Assembly (NCBI RefSeq): GCF_014839805.1
Contig: NC_051120.1
Span: 3,162,001 to 3,226,000, forward strand
DNA: 64,000 bases
Source: Manduca sexta
Lineage: Eukaryota > Arthropoda > Insecta > Lepidoptera > Sphingidae
Reading direction: 5' to 3'
The stretch's first letter is position 1. Each line of letters starts with the position of its first letter. The notes under the pieces were generated by a model. It was not told the origin of the DNA, ran no database searches, and worked only from the letters and a program-made list of their open reading frames with translations. Made by a program: the position numbers and the translations under genes. Of this stretch, positions 52,001 to 63,451 are shown in pieces.

Positions 52001-55000
52001 TATGTTAGAACAAAAGCAATTTATCAGCCCACTGAACTTAAGTCAGTGGATTTCGCCTACACTTTTATTAAAACCTTTTTATGGTTTACGTTTTTCCTTC
52101 TGTTTATAAGGTAATATCCAAGTTATGTTATTTTCAGCGCACGGGAAAGCTATTTTTATTGTTATAAAAAGATAAACTTCCTGTTCAAATATTATTATGT
52201 TTAAGAAGGATTTCACTAAATGGAATAATTATATTTTATCTTCATAACGCATTGATTGTTATATCTTATCAACAACAGTGTAAGAAACATAGATTTGGAT
52301 AAAATAATTAATTCAGAGTTAACTCCAACCGGATTTTAGAAGTATAAAATTTGGTAACGCGAAATGTAGTTATCTTTATGAGAATAATAAATAACTTTGA
52401 TTTATACGTACCTAGACATAATTACTAACAAGATATGCAACAGTAAGAGATCCTAAATAAAGTTCATTCTAACCTACATGAGACATGAATCATTACAATC
52501 AAAAACATACCCAAATACAAAACATTTCATTCGAAATTTGAACGTAATTGATTGCCAAAGGAACAATTAAATCATTATGACGTAGCCTGTTTACCTGATC
52601 AAAGTTTGAGACACTTTGAAGGGGATCAATCGTGTTATTGAGTTCTATCGACACTTAATTTGTGCTTCCATTGGTCCTGAAGACTATTGACCTCAGCCCA
52701 AGATCAGATTTAGGAACCTCTTAGGATAACGAGGTATCTGATTTATTGGATCTTTGAGAGCTCTCTATCGTGATAATATTTTTATTGGAAAACGAAAGAA
52801 CGACGCCTTAGCTGAGGATCTTTTATTTGACAATGATGAAATTGGTAATATTTTTTCATCTATAAATATATATTATTTGATGTAAATACACTATTTTCAT
52901 TGGCCGGGAAGAGGGTGCAAGGGGGTGCACAATGCACATGACCCCGTGTCCAGAACAAATCACAATAAATATAACGGAATGACAATGGAAACTATCGCCA
53001 GAGGTTTCACTATGGTTTATGATATGCAAATACCATAAATAATTTAATGATATTATGAACCCACTTATGCAGATGCACCTCCCTAAAAGTAATATTGGCG
53101 GCGCCCATGATTATTTTCATAGGAGGATAAACTGTAGCACTCCAATGTGAAGTCCAAAGACCTTATATCTATGTAGATAAAACCAGAGATAACAATCGAC
53201 ATTATCTCAATAAGGTTTATTAATTCTGTTTACCATCAACTCCCGCTAATCGACTGTTATTGTCTGGATTCTTGGAAATTCTCATTATCAACCCCAATGT
53301 GTTGACGTCACAGGGCGACCGAGGGAGGCTTGGCGCCCGGCGGCGATGGCGACATGCCCGTGGGCGGACCGAAGACGCCCCAACAGATTGCGGCACAGCG
53401 TCGCCTGCAACAGACGCAGGCACAAGTTGACGAGGTATTTATGTCTTGTTCTTTTTTTAAAAGGGTGCTTCAAGGATTTATATACAGATAATCTTTTTTT
53501 TAAATTAGGTTGGGGATTTATTTTTAAAACACTAGAATACATTATAACAATGTCAATATTGTTAGTAATAAAACAATAGCGGCTATATGCCACGTGAACA
53601 AGAATACAACCAATGCTTAATTAAAAAATAATAGCGTTCTTAATCTTCAGTCAAGCAACTAGATTGTTAGATATGGACTTTCTCTGGTTATATTATTATT
53701 CGTTTTACAATGCTATGTAAATTTATCTGGCTTATAAGAAACAGCTGCCATTACAAACACAGACTCAAATCAAATGTTGCTAAGACTGTTTTTGCGCGAA
53801 TATTTTCTTTTACTACTTCGGTGGAGTTGTATTACGGTACGACTGCAGTACTAAGGTTTCGGGTTCAAAAACCCGAATCGGGCAAGGTGGTATTGGGTTT
53901 TCCCGCCCCATACCAACCCGGAGTCTGGAATTTGTGTCCCATATGGCAATAGGCTCGCTCCCTATCACATCATGGAACAAAATACACACGGTGAAAAGCG
54001 TGTGCATTAATTGCATCTCTGCCCATTCCTTCGGAGATAAAAAGCATGAGTGTCTATGTTTTTTTTAAATATGACGTTCTACGTATATATTTGTAGTTGT
54101 TGTTTAGTAACAAACAGTTTAAATGTGTCTCGTTAGTAATCAAATGGTTACAGTACAGAGTCGATGTAGTAACAGCTGTTGGCATGTATTTTATATTGGT
54201 TTTTATTCGCCATTGCATTGGATAGGTCAGTTACGTGTCAGATGAAATCAATAATCTACGCATGGGATACTCTCTACTGTATAATCTGATAGAACTATAT
54301 AATTTGCATCCAATAAAACCATTTTGATACAGATTTGTGGGCTTAGGCCACAATATGCGGCAAAAAAACACGTCAACACCGACATATTAATAGGGCTGAT
54401 TAAGAGAATATCACGTAACTAAAAGGTTAATCTATTGATCAATCACAAACATTAAAATTAAACTTACACTAGATTACAAGGCGCATTTTTTTTGACATTC
54501 TAAGGAGCCTGTTTGCTTTTAACGTTGCATCGAGTCAAAAATATTTCCTTTGAATTAAAACCAAAACACCTAATGTTATTAGCATTCTTTTGAGATTACT
54601 TAAACGTCTACAAATATAATGAATGTAACTTCCTTTACTGATAAAAAGAAGACACAATAAACATGTGGAATATTTTAGAACGATACTGAAACTGCATGAA
54701 AAGTCAGACAATATGTGAGTTGGGAGGAAATTAAATATCCGCTCTCCAACAATACACGTCGCATTTATACAAAACTGTATTAAAAGTAATTTTACTATGT
54801 TGATGAAAGGAACACAATAGGCCACATTTCTTTCGAGATGCATGTTTATAATGGAATAAACAGGCAATGTTGCAGCGAAGGGAAAATTCCAAAACCACAC
54901 GCTTTTACTTTACGTTTTTTATGGCCGAAGGGGTGGGCAGAAGTAAAAAAAGAGCAACTTTTCATCACTCTTTTCATCTTCATCATCATCATATCAGCCA

Positions 55001-57895
55001 CTGCTGAACATAGGCCTCCCCCAAGGATCTCCACGTCGACCTGTTGGAAGCGGCCTGCATCCAGCGACTTCCTGCGACCCTAGCCAGGTCGTCCGTCCAC
55101 CTTGTAGGCGGGCGTCCGACCTTTCGTTTGTTTGTTTCACTCTTTTAGTAAATATTAAAACTATTTGATAAATTTTCAAGATAGAAAGATAGATTATATA
55201 TAAATAGTATTAAGAACCCTTCGCGATTTGATATTGTAGGTATAAGATGACGAGCATAGTACTCTAATTTGTAATCTGAGGAAAGTTTGTTCTTAATATC
55301 CGTTTATCTAAAGATTAAAGATATTCCAATGATTAGGATGTCGAGGCTGACGTATATATTTGCTTTTAAAATCGGTTAAAAACACGTCAATGAGCCATTT
55401 AAAACAAAACAGATAATGTTAACCTCACAACATGTAAAGTTACAGGTTTTCCCTAAAGGTGTGCTGTAGCCGCCATTTTCAATAAACGATCCCAATTGCT
55501 TTTTTTGGTCTATCTATCTCAAAAATAGACCAATCAGAACAAAGATGTTTTAGACATGCTTACAAATGAGTTATTTTGATTGGTTTATTCTCAAAATCGG
55601 ATTGAAGATTGAGATCGTTTATTGAAAAAGGATATAAATATACAAGTCTCAAAAAAATCTTAGAATTTTGATAGTCTATGAACGGGGCGGCTATTCGGAA
55701 CCTTCCAGGAAATTGTACATAAATACCAAGTCAAAGTGACGGATTATTTTGCTTCTTGGAAATATTATTATTCTACTTGAATTGGTAATTCATCAAAAGG
55801 AGTAGGAATTGTTCTGGGAAATAATTTATTAAAATGTATAAAGGTATGCCCTATAACGTCATAGTACTAAATAAATTTTGTTACTTCCTGATCCCACATC
55901 ACACTCTAATGTGCGGTTGGTCGTTATTAGCTACCTAATTAAATAGATTAGGACCACTGAAAATTATTTAACAATTCTATAATACCTAACCAAACTTCTT
56001 GAGTTAAGAACGTGGGGAAAAAAGCAGAGGGAAACCACAAATGCACAAGAAATACGACGTGAAGTTCGTTGGATGTAATTGGATGATAAGAACTTGATGC
56101 TGCAATAAATAGAACATTTTGAGGAAGCCTGAACCGATGAGGTTAAAAAGGCTAATCAAGAACCGATATTCGAACCGAATTAAAATTAATCATACGTTAC
56201 AATAGCTCCAAAATTATGTAAAATCTACCGAAGCCAGCGAGGGCTTTGAATGTACTGATTTCTTACTCCAACTATTCTTACAGGTGGTGGACATCATGAA
56301 AACAAACGTGGAAAAGGTACTGGAGCGAGATCAAAAACTATCGGAACTCGATGACAGAGCAGGTAAGATTATATTAAACATAAAAATAGATTTTATTGAG
56401 AAAGAACTTATAGTCACCTAACTGTGTAGTGATTTATTGAATCCAAGAACATTAAATCATGCAATCGGTACTAATTTAAGATTAGACGCTATAGAAAGTA
56501 AGATTATAGGTTTAGAGTTAGGCAATCGGCTTCCTTTTGAAATTGTCGCCACGTTTAGCACAATGCTTTGAAGACAACTTAACTCCAGGCTCCAGAATTG
56601 GTCAAAGGGAGAATTGAAAAATTCTTTTAACATTTTAGCACTAAAAGCCTTACGAATTTCAAAAAGTAAAAGACCGTGTAAAACATAGGTCGAGAATCTA
56701 GAAAGCGAAATAAGCCTTTAGCAAACATACAGAAAAATATTCTACGCACCGTAAAAGATCGACTAAGGGTCTATTTCACGAAGTATGAGTAAAAGCTACT
56801 CGTTAGGTAAATCCGCACTTATATTATAAATGCGAAAGTAAATCTGACTGACTGTGTAATGCTTTCACAGTTAAACCACTAAAACCATTTTGATGAAATT
56901 TGGTATTATGGAGACAGTTTAAGGCTTTGGGAAGGACAGACTATTTACCAAGAGACTTTTATCCCGGAAAAGCTTTTGCCAGGGAATCAGCGGCTTCCAA
57001 TCAGCACCTTTTTAGGACGTAACATAGCTAAAGAAATGTAGGTGTTACACCCCTGCCTGCCCCTTAAGGGTCAAAGGCGTGATGTTCTTTTTTAACAATA
57101 CTAATTTAATTCACAGATGCACTTCAGCAAGGCGCATCACAGTTTGAACAGCAGGCTGGGAAACTGAAAAGCAAATTTTGGCTCCAGAATTTAAAGGTAA
57201 CGCCAGGCCATAACTTTAAGAAAACTCTTTGCAATAACTGAGAACATAACTGCATTTTATTTAAATTGCCATTTTCCATAATAGACACATCGAATTTTAG
57301 GTGATTACCAACACAATACCAGCTCTTGAATCACAAAACAGCAAAAATATTACATACGTTTAAATTTAACACCACAACATACAATAAAGAGCAATATGTA
57401 TTCATAAGAGCGATTTCTCATAGTTCAAATATTGCATAATGTTAGCAGAGTAACTAATGTTTCTGCATTAATATTATTTATGTACCTATGTTGTCTCTTG
57501 CAATATTAACTATATTTTCCTATCCTACTATGTATATTATAAGTACGTAACAATTTATAAGCCGATCGTGCAACATGACTTCGGTTTGAACAAATTTTAG
57601 TTCCGTCCGTAATATTTGTTTTAGTTCTGAGACCTTGTAATTTTGAATACCCATAAAACAGGGTACATTTTAAGTAAGAGATTTCAAGACTGCACAAATG
57701 GTTGTATTATTTTAGTAACAAATAATCGTTCGCACATTCCAGATGATGATAATCGCAGCTGTGATTGGAATTATCATCTTGGCTCTAATCATCGGTACGT
57801 ATATCTATTAACACTTGCATTACATACATGTCTCTTTGAGTTTTTAGACTAATCATGCCATTATTTTTTCCAAATTTTCAGCCAACTTTGTGTGA
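40016..57895 (+). CDS. nSyb: Neuronal synaptobrevin (VAMP), vesicle R-SNARE
   Basis: Coding exons: 40016-40017 (AT of the start codon), 53314-53434, 56284-56362, 57117-57196, 57743-57794 and 57882-57895, joined in frame to 115 residues. Donors and acceptors are canonical. Residues 1-25 form a Gly/Pro-rich head ending GGPKTPQQ. Residues 26-87 are the R-SNARE coiled coil, with the zero-layer arginine at R56 (VLERDQKL) and the conserved stretches [20 protein letters not shown] and FWLQNLK. Residues 95-111 form the single C-terminal membrane anchor ([17 protein letters not shown]), followed by ANFV. FWLQNLK, DDRADALQQ and IIAN favour the neuronal type over ubiquitous Syb. In synaptic vesicles this protein pairs with syntaxin and SNAP-25 to drive neurotransmitter release. 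The product is shorter at the C-terminus than the fly neuronal protein, which has a long proline-rich tail. Confidence 0.96.
40470..40585 (+). mobile_element. LINE 3' tail, degraded
   Basis: GCGCTGGCTGCAGGCCGCTT matches the tail coding for RWMQAA; the end is rearranged. Confidence 0.55.
42180..42203 (+). repeat. Interstitial (TTAGG)n telomere-type repeat
   Basis: Nearly five units of TTAGG, the insect telomere motif, in nSyb intron 1. Confidence 0.85.
43300..43400 (-). repeat. S1 SINE, 3' fragment
   Basis: Reverse copy starting TTTATCCCCGAAGGGGTAGG. Confidence 0.7.
43480..43745 (+). repeat. S3 A-tailed repeat
   Basis: Forward copy from GTGGTAGGTCTCTCG to CAATAAAAAAC, at 43.5 kb in nSyb intron 1. 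Confidence 0.75.
43848..44158 (+). repeat. Interspersed element beginning AGTTGACCCGACAGACG
   Basis: About 310 bases with TTTTTTTGAAGTCGGTTAAA and CCAGCCGTTCACGCGTTATG. Related pieces of the GAAGTCGGT block occur at 26608-26640 and 45870-45900. Class not determined. Confidence 0.5.
46370..46778 (+). mobile_element. Helitron-like element, 3' part
   Basis: Body GTTTGAGACCCTGGGAGGAC and 3' end GCGAGCGAAGCCGCGAGC, with the terminal CTAG degraded to CAAG. Confidence 0.6.
47633..47820 (+). repeat. Tandem duplication, period 101 bases
   Basis: ATAACCTTATACAAATATGT at 47633 recurs at 47734; both units end CATTAGGATATGT. A few substitutions separate the units. Confidence 0.88.
48462..48922 (-). mobile_element. 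Helitron-like element
   Basis: Reverse copy: ACTAGCTTTTGCTCGCAGC at the left edge is the complement of the CTAG-T end and hairpin. The body matches the element at 13.5 kb. Confidence 0.65.
50436..50496 (+). repeat. (TTTG)15 microsatellite
   Basis: Uninterrupted TTTG units inside the Helitron-like element. Confidence 0.95.
50504..50994 (+). repeat. Tandem array, 4 units of about 123 bases
   Basis: Units start with TAATCTCAGGAACTACCGG at 50504, 50627, 50749 and 50872. The first three are almost identical; the fourth has several changes. Confidence 0.93.
53813..54056 (+). repeat. S1 SINE in nSyb intron 2
   Basis: Head CTTCGGTGGAGTTGTATTAC, B box GGTTCAAAAAC, and full body to CCTTCGGAGATAAAAAGC. 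Confidence 0.8.
54965..55130 (-). mobile_element. LINE 3' tail with C-terminal coding remnant
   Basis: The minus strand encodes [20 protein letters not shown] and, after a short gap, [12 protein letters not shown] before a stop. This is the familiar end of lepidopteran endonuclease/reverse-transcriptase proteins, followed by a GATGATGAT tail. Confidence 0.75.
55477..55638. mobile_element. nSyb: M1 MITE in nSyb intron 2
   Basis: Best preserved copy: TTTTCAATAAACGATCCCAA at the left and GAGATCGTTTATTGAAAAAG at the right form terminal inverted repeats. Confidence 0.8.
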
Positions 57896-59146
57896 ACAAG
57901 TTTCGGTAACCGAAGTTTAATTTAGAAGTTACTTGTTATAATGTTAAAACCTAGTATATAACGTATGTTGTTATTTTTATCATTACATTATTGGTACTAT
58001 GCCTATATTGGTAAGTGGGCGTGTTGTTGTCGATGATAAGTGTTGGCTTTGTCTGTTCTATTGTCAATTCGTACTGTCTATCGGATTTCATGCCATTTCG
58101 AAATCTTCTAGCCTCACTATAAGTTATCATTCGTATCAATCGCTGAATAACACATTCATTTAACACGACAGAATCACTCAAACAATGCACTTACAATGTA
58201 AATAATTACTCATGATTATACATAAAGAAAACAAAATCTCCAACGCTGCAACAAGTTATTGATATGAATGGTTTGCTTATGGTTAAATTCAGCTTTATTT
58301 TGCAAATGTGTTCTCTTGTGTCTGGAATTGCTCTTCATATAAATATTTTAAAATGTAAAACAAATTTTAACGATTAGTCATGTAACTAGAAGTTATAAAA
58401 TGCTTGACAATATTTACTATACATCCAAGAATGCGTTGCTTGTCCCAGTTCAAACCCCGTTTATTAGTTTGCTTATAAATATAAAAATATGCGAGATATT
58501 GGAGAGATATTGGAGTACTAGGAATATAAAACGCATTGAAATAGCTTTAATGTTAAAGCTTAACATAAAAATATTATATTAGCTGAGCTTTTAATGCTTA
58601 AGAAGTAACGAAATATATCAACCATAAATAATAGAGTATCCATATTAAACCTTATAACACACATTCATTGAGTCTATTATCAGGAAATTCCTTTTAAATT
58701 AGTGATGACCCAAAATAATCGACTAAGTGAAGTTTCTATTAATAATCGATTTATTTGCATGATTTAAAAATTACACAAAACAAATTATGACCACATTACA
58801 CGGTTTTATTCAAGTGTGTTGTCTGTTAATTGGATTGTCTAGCACAGCAAATTTGCCACTAAAGATATGAAAATTTCAAATATTTTAAGAATATGGCACG
58901 GTTTCTCACTAACATACCTTAATGTTTTTAGGTCTGTAAACAACCCACAAGGAGGATAACAGCTAAGGTATGACAAGTAACGCCATAATAAAACAGACAT
59001 GAAGCCTTACCAAGAAAATAAAATAAACCAATTTGGGATTTTACGTTTAAAAAAATAGTTACATATTTTACCACAACATGGCGAGGTCTCTTATTTTCCT
59101 GGTCAGGCTATACTAATTTCAAATTAATGTATAATTTGTTTTACAG

Positions 59147-59196
59147 ATAAACAAACCGGCGGTACTGTCACATCAATCTCCGTAAAACGTTTGTAA
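59147..59196 (+). CDS. nSyb: Candidate alternative last coding exon of nSyb
   Basis: A good acceptor (TTTGTTTTACAG) is followed by AT, which completes the phase-1 codon left by the membrane-anchor exon. The frame then reads DKQTGGTVTSISVKRL and stops at 59194-59196. Skipping the ANFV exon would give a 127-residue isoform with a polar luminal tail. Alternative C-termini are known for insect nSyb; usage of this exon is inferred. Confidence 0.45.
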
Positions 59197-61578
59197 TACG
59201 TTTTTCTTTAGAAGTTACTTAGTGTTGATACGTATATATCTGAAGATGATATCATATAATTATAACTGTTTTTGCCTCCAAATACTCTATCTTATATAAT
59301 ATATCCAAAAATTTGTATATTTTAAAAAATCACGCGTCTTAGACACGATTTCTTTTGTATCACTCGGTTCTGTGAAATATAAAATAGTGTATTTTTAGAT
59401 GATCTTTCTTTGTTATAAAATTTACCACTGAAATTGATACCTATTTGCTAACAATTAGATAAGGCTTGTAGAAAAAATATATTATCTTTTTGATATTTAT
59501 TCTGTCAGAGAAATAGTTGACGTTTTTGCGTTTTATTGGACCAATATTTCATTTAAGTCGATTATATTTTCAACATGACTAAAAACCTAATTGATATGTT
59601 TGATAACATTTATTTTTGCTTAAACATTTATTTATGCAACAGTGTAGTTGACATAATTTAATAGATTTTTACTATTTTATAAAGACTTCCACAGACCGTT
59701 TACATCATAAATCCTTTATCTTTTTGTACACAAATTCCAATTGCATTTCCATTTAAAAGTAATACATTAAAATTGTATAGTGTTTAATCGCTTTCGTGAA
59801 ATGTAGCTATATAAAATCTATAACCGTGATTTCTATTTGAAACGAAATATTTGTACCTACTTATTCAAATTGTTGTTTGTTTAAGTGGTCTAGGTTTAAC
59901 TATAAGCATAAAATTTGAGCTACCTAACGTTTTTGAATAAAATTAATCGTAACTGGCCAACGTTTTTAAAAATATAATAATCCATTTGATGAATATGTAC
60001 CTATCTAACGCATTCGACATATTTTACTGTGTGTATTTAATATGTGTAAAGACAGCTTCGTAGTTAGAAATTGTAAAAAATAATCACATAGTTAAATAGG
60101 TGTTTCAAATGAATATTCATTTATTAGTTTGTAATTGTAATAAGTATCATAGCGTGGGGGAAATAGGCCAGTGTCACATTCAGAGGATAGTGAAATTTAT
60201 TGATTTAAACAATTATAATGATATTAGGTAATCTTATGTGGAAAGTCGATTTAAAATTAAAAGGAATTAAAATTAAATCTGCTGAGGAATAAAAAATATG
60301 TCGTCTCGTTATGGTTGAGCCACGGATAAGTGGATAGTTCGTATATTCTTATGAACGCCCTATCCGTTCCATGATGATTCGCCATGTTTTTTATTCGCCT
60401 GTACGATTAAGATCGACTTTTCATACTGTGTAAAATGCACTATGTTATCGTTGGATGTCTTGCTAGAGAATGTGTCTTTAGATTTATAAGTACGCGCCTC
60501 AGTTTTTGAAATACATTATCGTAAAGGCATATTATATAATTATTCTGAAATGTTAGAATAGATTTTGTTTAGCGACTATAAAAAAGTACATTTTAATTAT
60601 TACAAATTAACATTATCACAGATTCATAATTAAATAAATTCCATTAAAAATAATGTTAGGACAAAATTATCATTATTGTCACTGTATTTCAAAAATTGAG
60701 GCTTCATCACTGTAAGGTAAATTAAAACACACCAGTATGTTACAAAATAAGGTAATGTTAATATAAGAAGTAGAAATGTGGTTACTTTTAATTCAAAATA
60801 ATTAAATATAATCTACAGACAACATGTTTGTTATTAGAAAAATAGAGTGTATAGAGGTATATACGATGTATTTCAACTAGCATGTTCGTTTAAGGTTGCC
60901 CTACCGCATACCACATTAGGTAGTGGAATTAAAATGTAGTGAATGAAATGAATTTAAAGTAATATAGACTGTAGATTATCTTTAGTAATTTAGAACTAAG
61001 AGTAAACTCATTTTAGGTTAGATTTAATGTAACCGTGCTTCTTTGACCGTAACTTCACATTGACTTATAAACGTTGTTTGAGAACGTATGCTTTAACCAT
61101 CTTGTTCTTGTAGAATCAATTCTTCAGGACAACTTAGAGATCTATATAAAATCATTCATACTAACGCAACATTAATGATTATAACTAAATGTTCACAAAA
61201 ATAATGTTCACAAGCAACGTTTCTAAGTAAGTAAATTATTTAAAATTGTGTATGAGTATTCTAATACAGGGGAAACTATATAAATACAACTGTATTGTAT
61301 CTCCTTTGAATATAATGTTCTTAAACTTACTCAATTAACAATTGTGGGTGTAGTTGTTTTTAAAACAAAAATTGAATTAAAATTAAATAATCGTGTATGG
61401 CTTAAATTGTTAGATACTTAAGTTTCATAGTTTAATGTTAAAGCAAAATATCTATTAGTATCAAATTTAAATATCACTGTAATCCTAATCACATCATCAA
61501 ACGAAATCTATACTTAATGAAATAATAGCATATTGTACTTATGTATGTACTAACTTATTGTAATGATTGCTTCACTGA

Positions 61579-61584
61579 AATAAA
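61579..61584 (+). terminator. nSyb: Distal candidate poly(A) signal of nSyb
   Basis: AATAAA at the point where repeat-free sequence gives way to intergenic sequence. Proximal alternatives are at 59936 and 60288. Confidence 0.3.
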
Positions 61585-62114
61585 AAAATTTAATACCACC
61601 TGTGAATTCTTTCAGAGCCTAAAGCGCTAACCCGAAAGTCAAGTGTGTTTGTGTAAGCCGGCCCTGCCAGGCTAACAAACGTAGAGTCCTGTTTAAAAAA
61701 AGTACCTATACATAGGTAATATAATTAACACCAATAATTTTTTACACAATCGGTCAATTGCCTGCTGTCAATGGGAAATTCCTCACAACCAGAAAAAAAT
61801 ATCATTGGGAATCCAAACCAAGAATATTTATTGTTAAGCACATTAATTTACACATACTGCTTCTTAATGCAGGACGCATTTTTACATACATCGATAAATG
61901 AAATACTTAAAAAAGGTAAAAAATATAATATAATAAAAATATCTCAACTCTTTAATCTTAATATGTAGCATTGTAACAAAACTAAGAGGACGATCATTCG
62001 AATTCAACAATAAAGAAAAAATATATATAAGTAGTGGCACTATTAGCGATCAGAAATAATTAAAACAATTCATAAAAACCTCACTCTTATCAATCTAATA
62101 ATGCTCTTATATCG

Positions 62115-62297
62115 TTATCATGCTTCGCTGAAGTGGCGTGGAAAAGGTTTTCATTGAGTACCTACCTACCTTGAGATATATTTTTTAATTCCAACCGCTT
62201 ATCAGAACCATATAAGATCCTTCTTATATGGTTCTTCTTATACGCCACTTCAGCGAAGCATGATAAGTTTTAAAATGAGATCCATCTCATTTTAAAA
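62115..62297. repeat. Nested and adjacent palindromes
   Basis: Outer arms of 25 bases (62115-62139, 62242-62266; TGCTTCGCTGAAGTGGCG) enclose an inner palindrome (62204-62235; AGAACCATATAAG). A third palindrome with 13-base arms (62268-62297; TTTTAAAATGAGA) follows directly. Confidence 0.9.
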
Positions 62298-62856
62298 ATT
62301 ATCTCTTATATAGGTGTTGCTGACGGCATCACTCGTGTGAAAAGTTTTTCCTACTACAAAAGTCTCGAAATGTCTATAGTACTTATTCCATATCGCGATC
62401 TGTATAATGCCAGCGCTATCTATTTTAAAATCAGATTAAAAATTTAAATATTTCTTAGAAAAACAACTTACCAGGATAAACAATAATTATACGTTTATTA
62501 AGGACATGATGTCGGGGTGCCAAATTTTATCTAAATCCTTTCAATGGTTTCTACGCCTACTTTTGAAAGACAGCCCTACATTTTCATAAACATTCGCATT
62601 TAGAATATTAATGGAAAATAATAAATCTATACCGTATTTAACTAGATTAAACATACGTACAACTCATCTGCCGTGTTTCATTTATTTATTAGGAATGCTT
62701 CACACCTGTTTTATTCATTAGATACCTAGTCCGTATTTAAGTCGATTAAAGACTTAAATTTATGATCGACTTAAGTTTATTCAGTACAGCTCTATTTTGT
62801 CGTCGTAAATGTCACTTTGACAAACCGCATTTGACATATCAACTCACAACTCAGTC

Positions 62857-63451
62857 CAGTGTGACCATTTGTGGCAGATTTCTGCCATTTGGGCAGATTT
62901 GGCACCAAAATTTTAACTCTGGCAGACTAAGCTGAAGTTTCAAAAAAGTGGCAGATTTTGACAGATTTCAAGCTAATCTTTATTATTTTTGAATCTCTAT
63001 CTTTATTATATATAAATTGAATCCTTATAATTTTCTGTTGCTTATTATTTACATTATTTTTTATTATGCATATATTTGGTAGGAAATTATTTACTGAGCT
63101 AGCAACTTTTGTCACGGGCATAGTACGGGGATTTCCTGTGCTATTATTTTAGCGTTTAATGTGTGCAGTTGTTTTTCCGTGTATGATGAAGAGAAAATAC
63201 GAGCGTTCGTACCGACCAGAGTGACACATAAAAATATGTAGTGAATGGAGTAATTAAAAAAAAGTCAAATGTTTCAAGTTCAATAAAGGAATTCCTTTGA
63301 ATACATAGTATTTAATTTATTTATACCCGTCTTCATGGATGCTATAATATGATGGCATATTTTAGATATATTCTGGAGTTGGGTTAGGCAGATTTTGGCA
63401 GATTTTTTGCCAGGGTCAGGCAGATTCGCGATTTTTGAGGTGGTCACCCTG
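62857..63451. mobile_element. hAT-like non-autonomous element
   Basis: Left end CAGTGTGACCA and right end TGGTCACCCTG are inverted repeats with one mismatch. Subterminal GGCAGATTT motifs recur on both sides. CAACTCA flanks both ends (62847-62853 and 63452-63458), with two extra bases at the left. No transposase frame is present. Confidence 0.7.

Larger units (their letters stand above)
40018..53313 (+). other. nSyb: nSyb intron 1 (13.3 kb)
   Basis: The intron separates the first two bases of the start codon from the rest of the gene. It holds many repeats: LINE tail near 40.5 kb, S1 pieces, S3 copies, Helitron-like elements at 46.4, 48.5 and 50.4 kb, and a 101-base tandem duplication. No other gene was seen in it. 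Confidence 0.65.
53435..57742 (+). other. nSyb: nSyb introns 2-4
   Basis: Three introns (53435-56283, 56363-57116, 57197-57742). The first carries an S1 SINE, a LINE tail in reverse and an M1 MITE; the second carries a Helitron-like fragment and an S1 3' fragment just before the acceptor. Confidence 0.85.
57896..61620 (+). other. nSyb: Probable long nSyb 3' UTR
   Basis: Except for the candidate exons this 3.7 kb is AT-rich, has no long reading frame and almost none of the repeats that fill the rest of the window. Possible poly(A) signals are AATAAA at 59936, 60288 and 61579. Extended 3' UTRs are common in neuronal genes, so an alternatively polyadenylated UTR is likely but unproven. Confidence 0.45.

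Noticed and set aside
53220..53593. Minus-strand frames of 67 and 101 residues
   Set aside because: Antisense shadows of the GC-rich nSyb exon at 53314-53434.
54535..54900. 121-residue frame on the minus strand
   Set aside because: Isolated in an nSyb intron, AT-rich codon use, no domain or splice context; length is reachable by chance.
54965..55130. Possible host gene exon on the minus strand
   Set aside because: The [18 protein letters not shown] sequence is the conserved end of a LINE protein and is followed by the usual (GAT)n tail.
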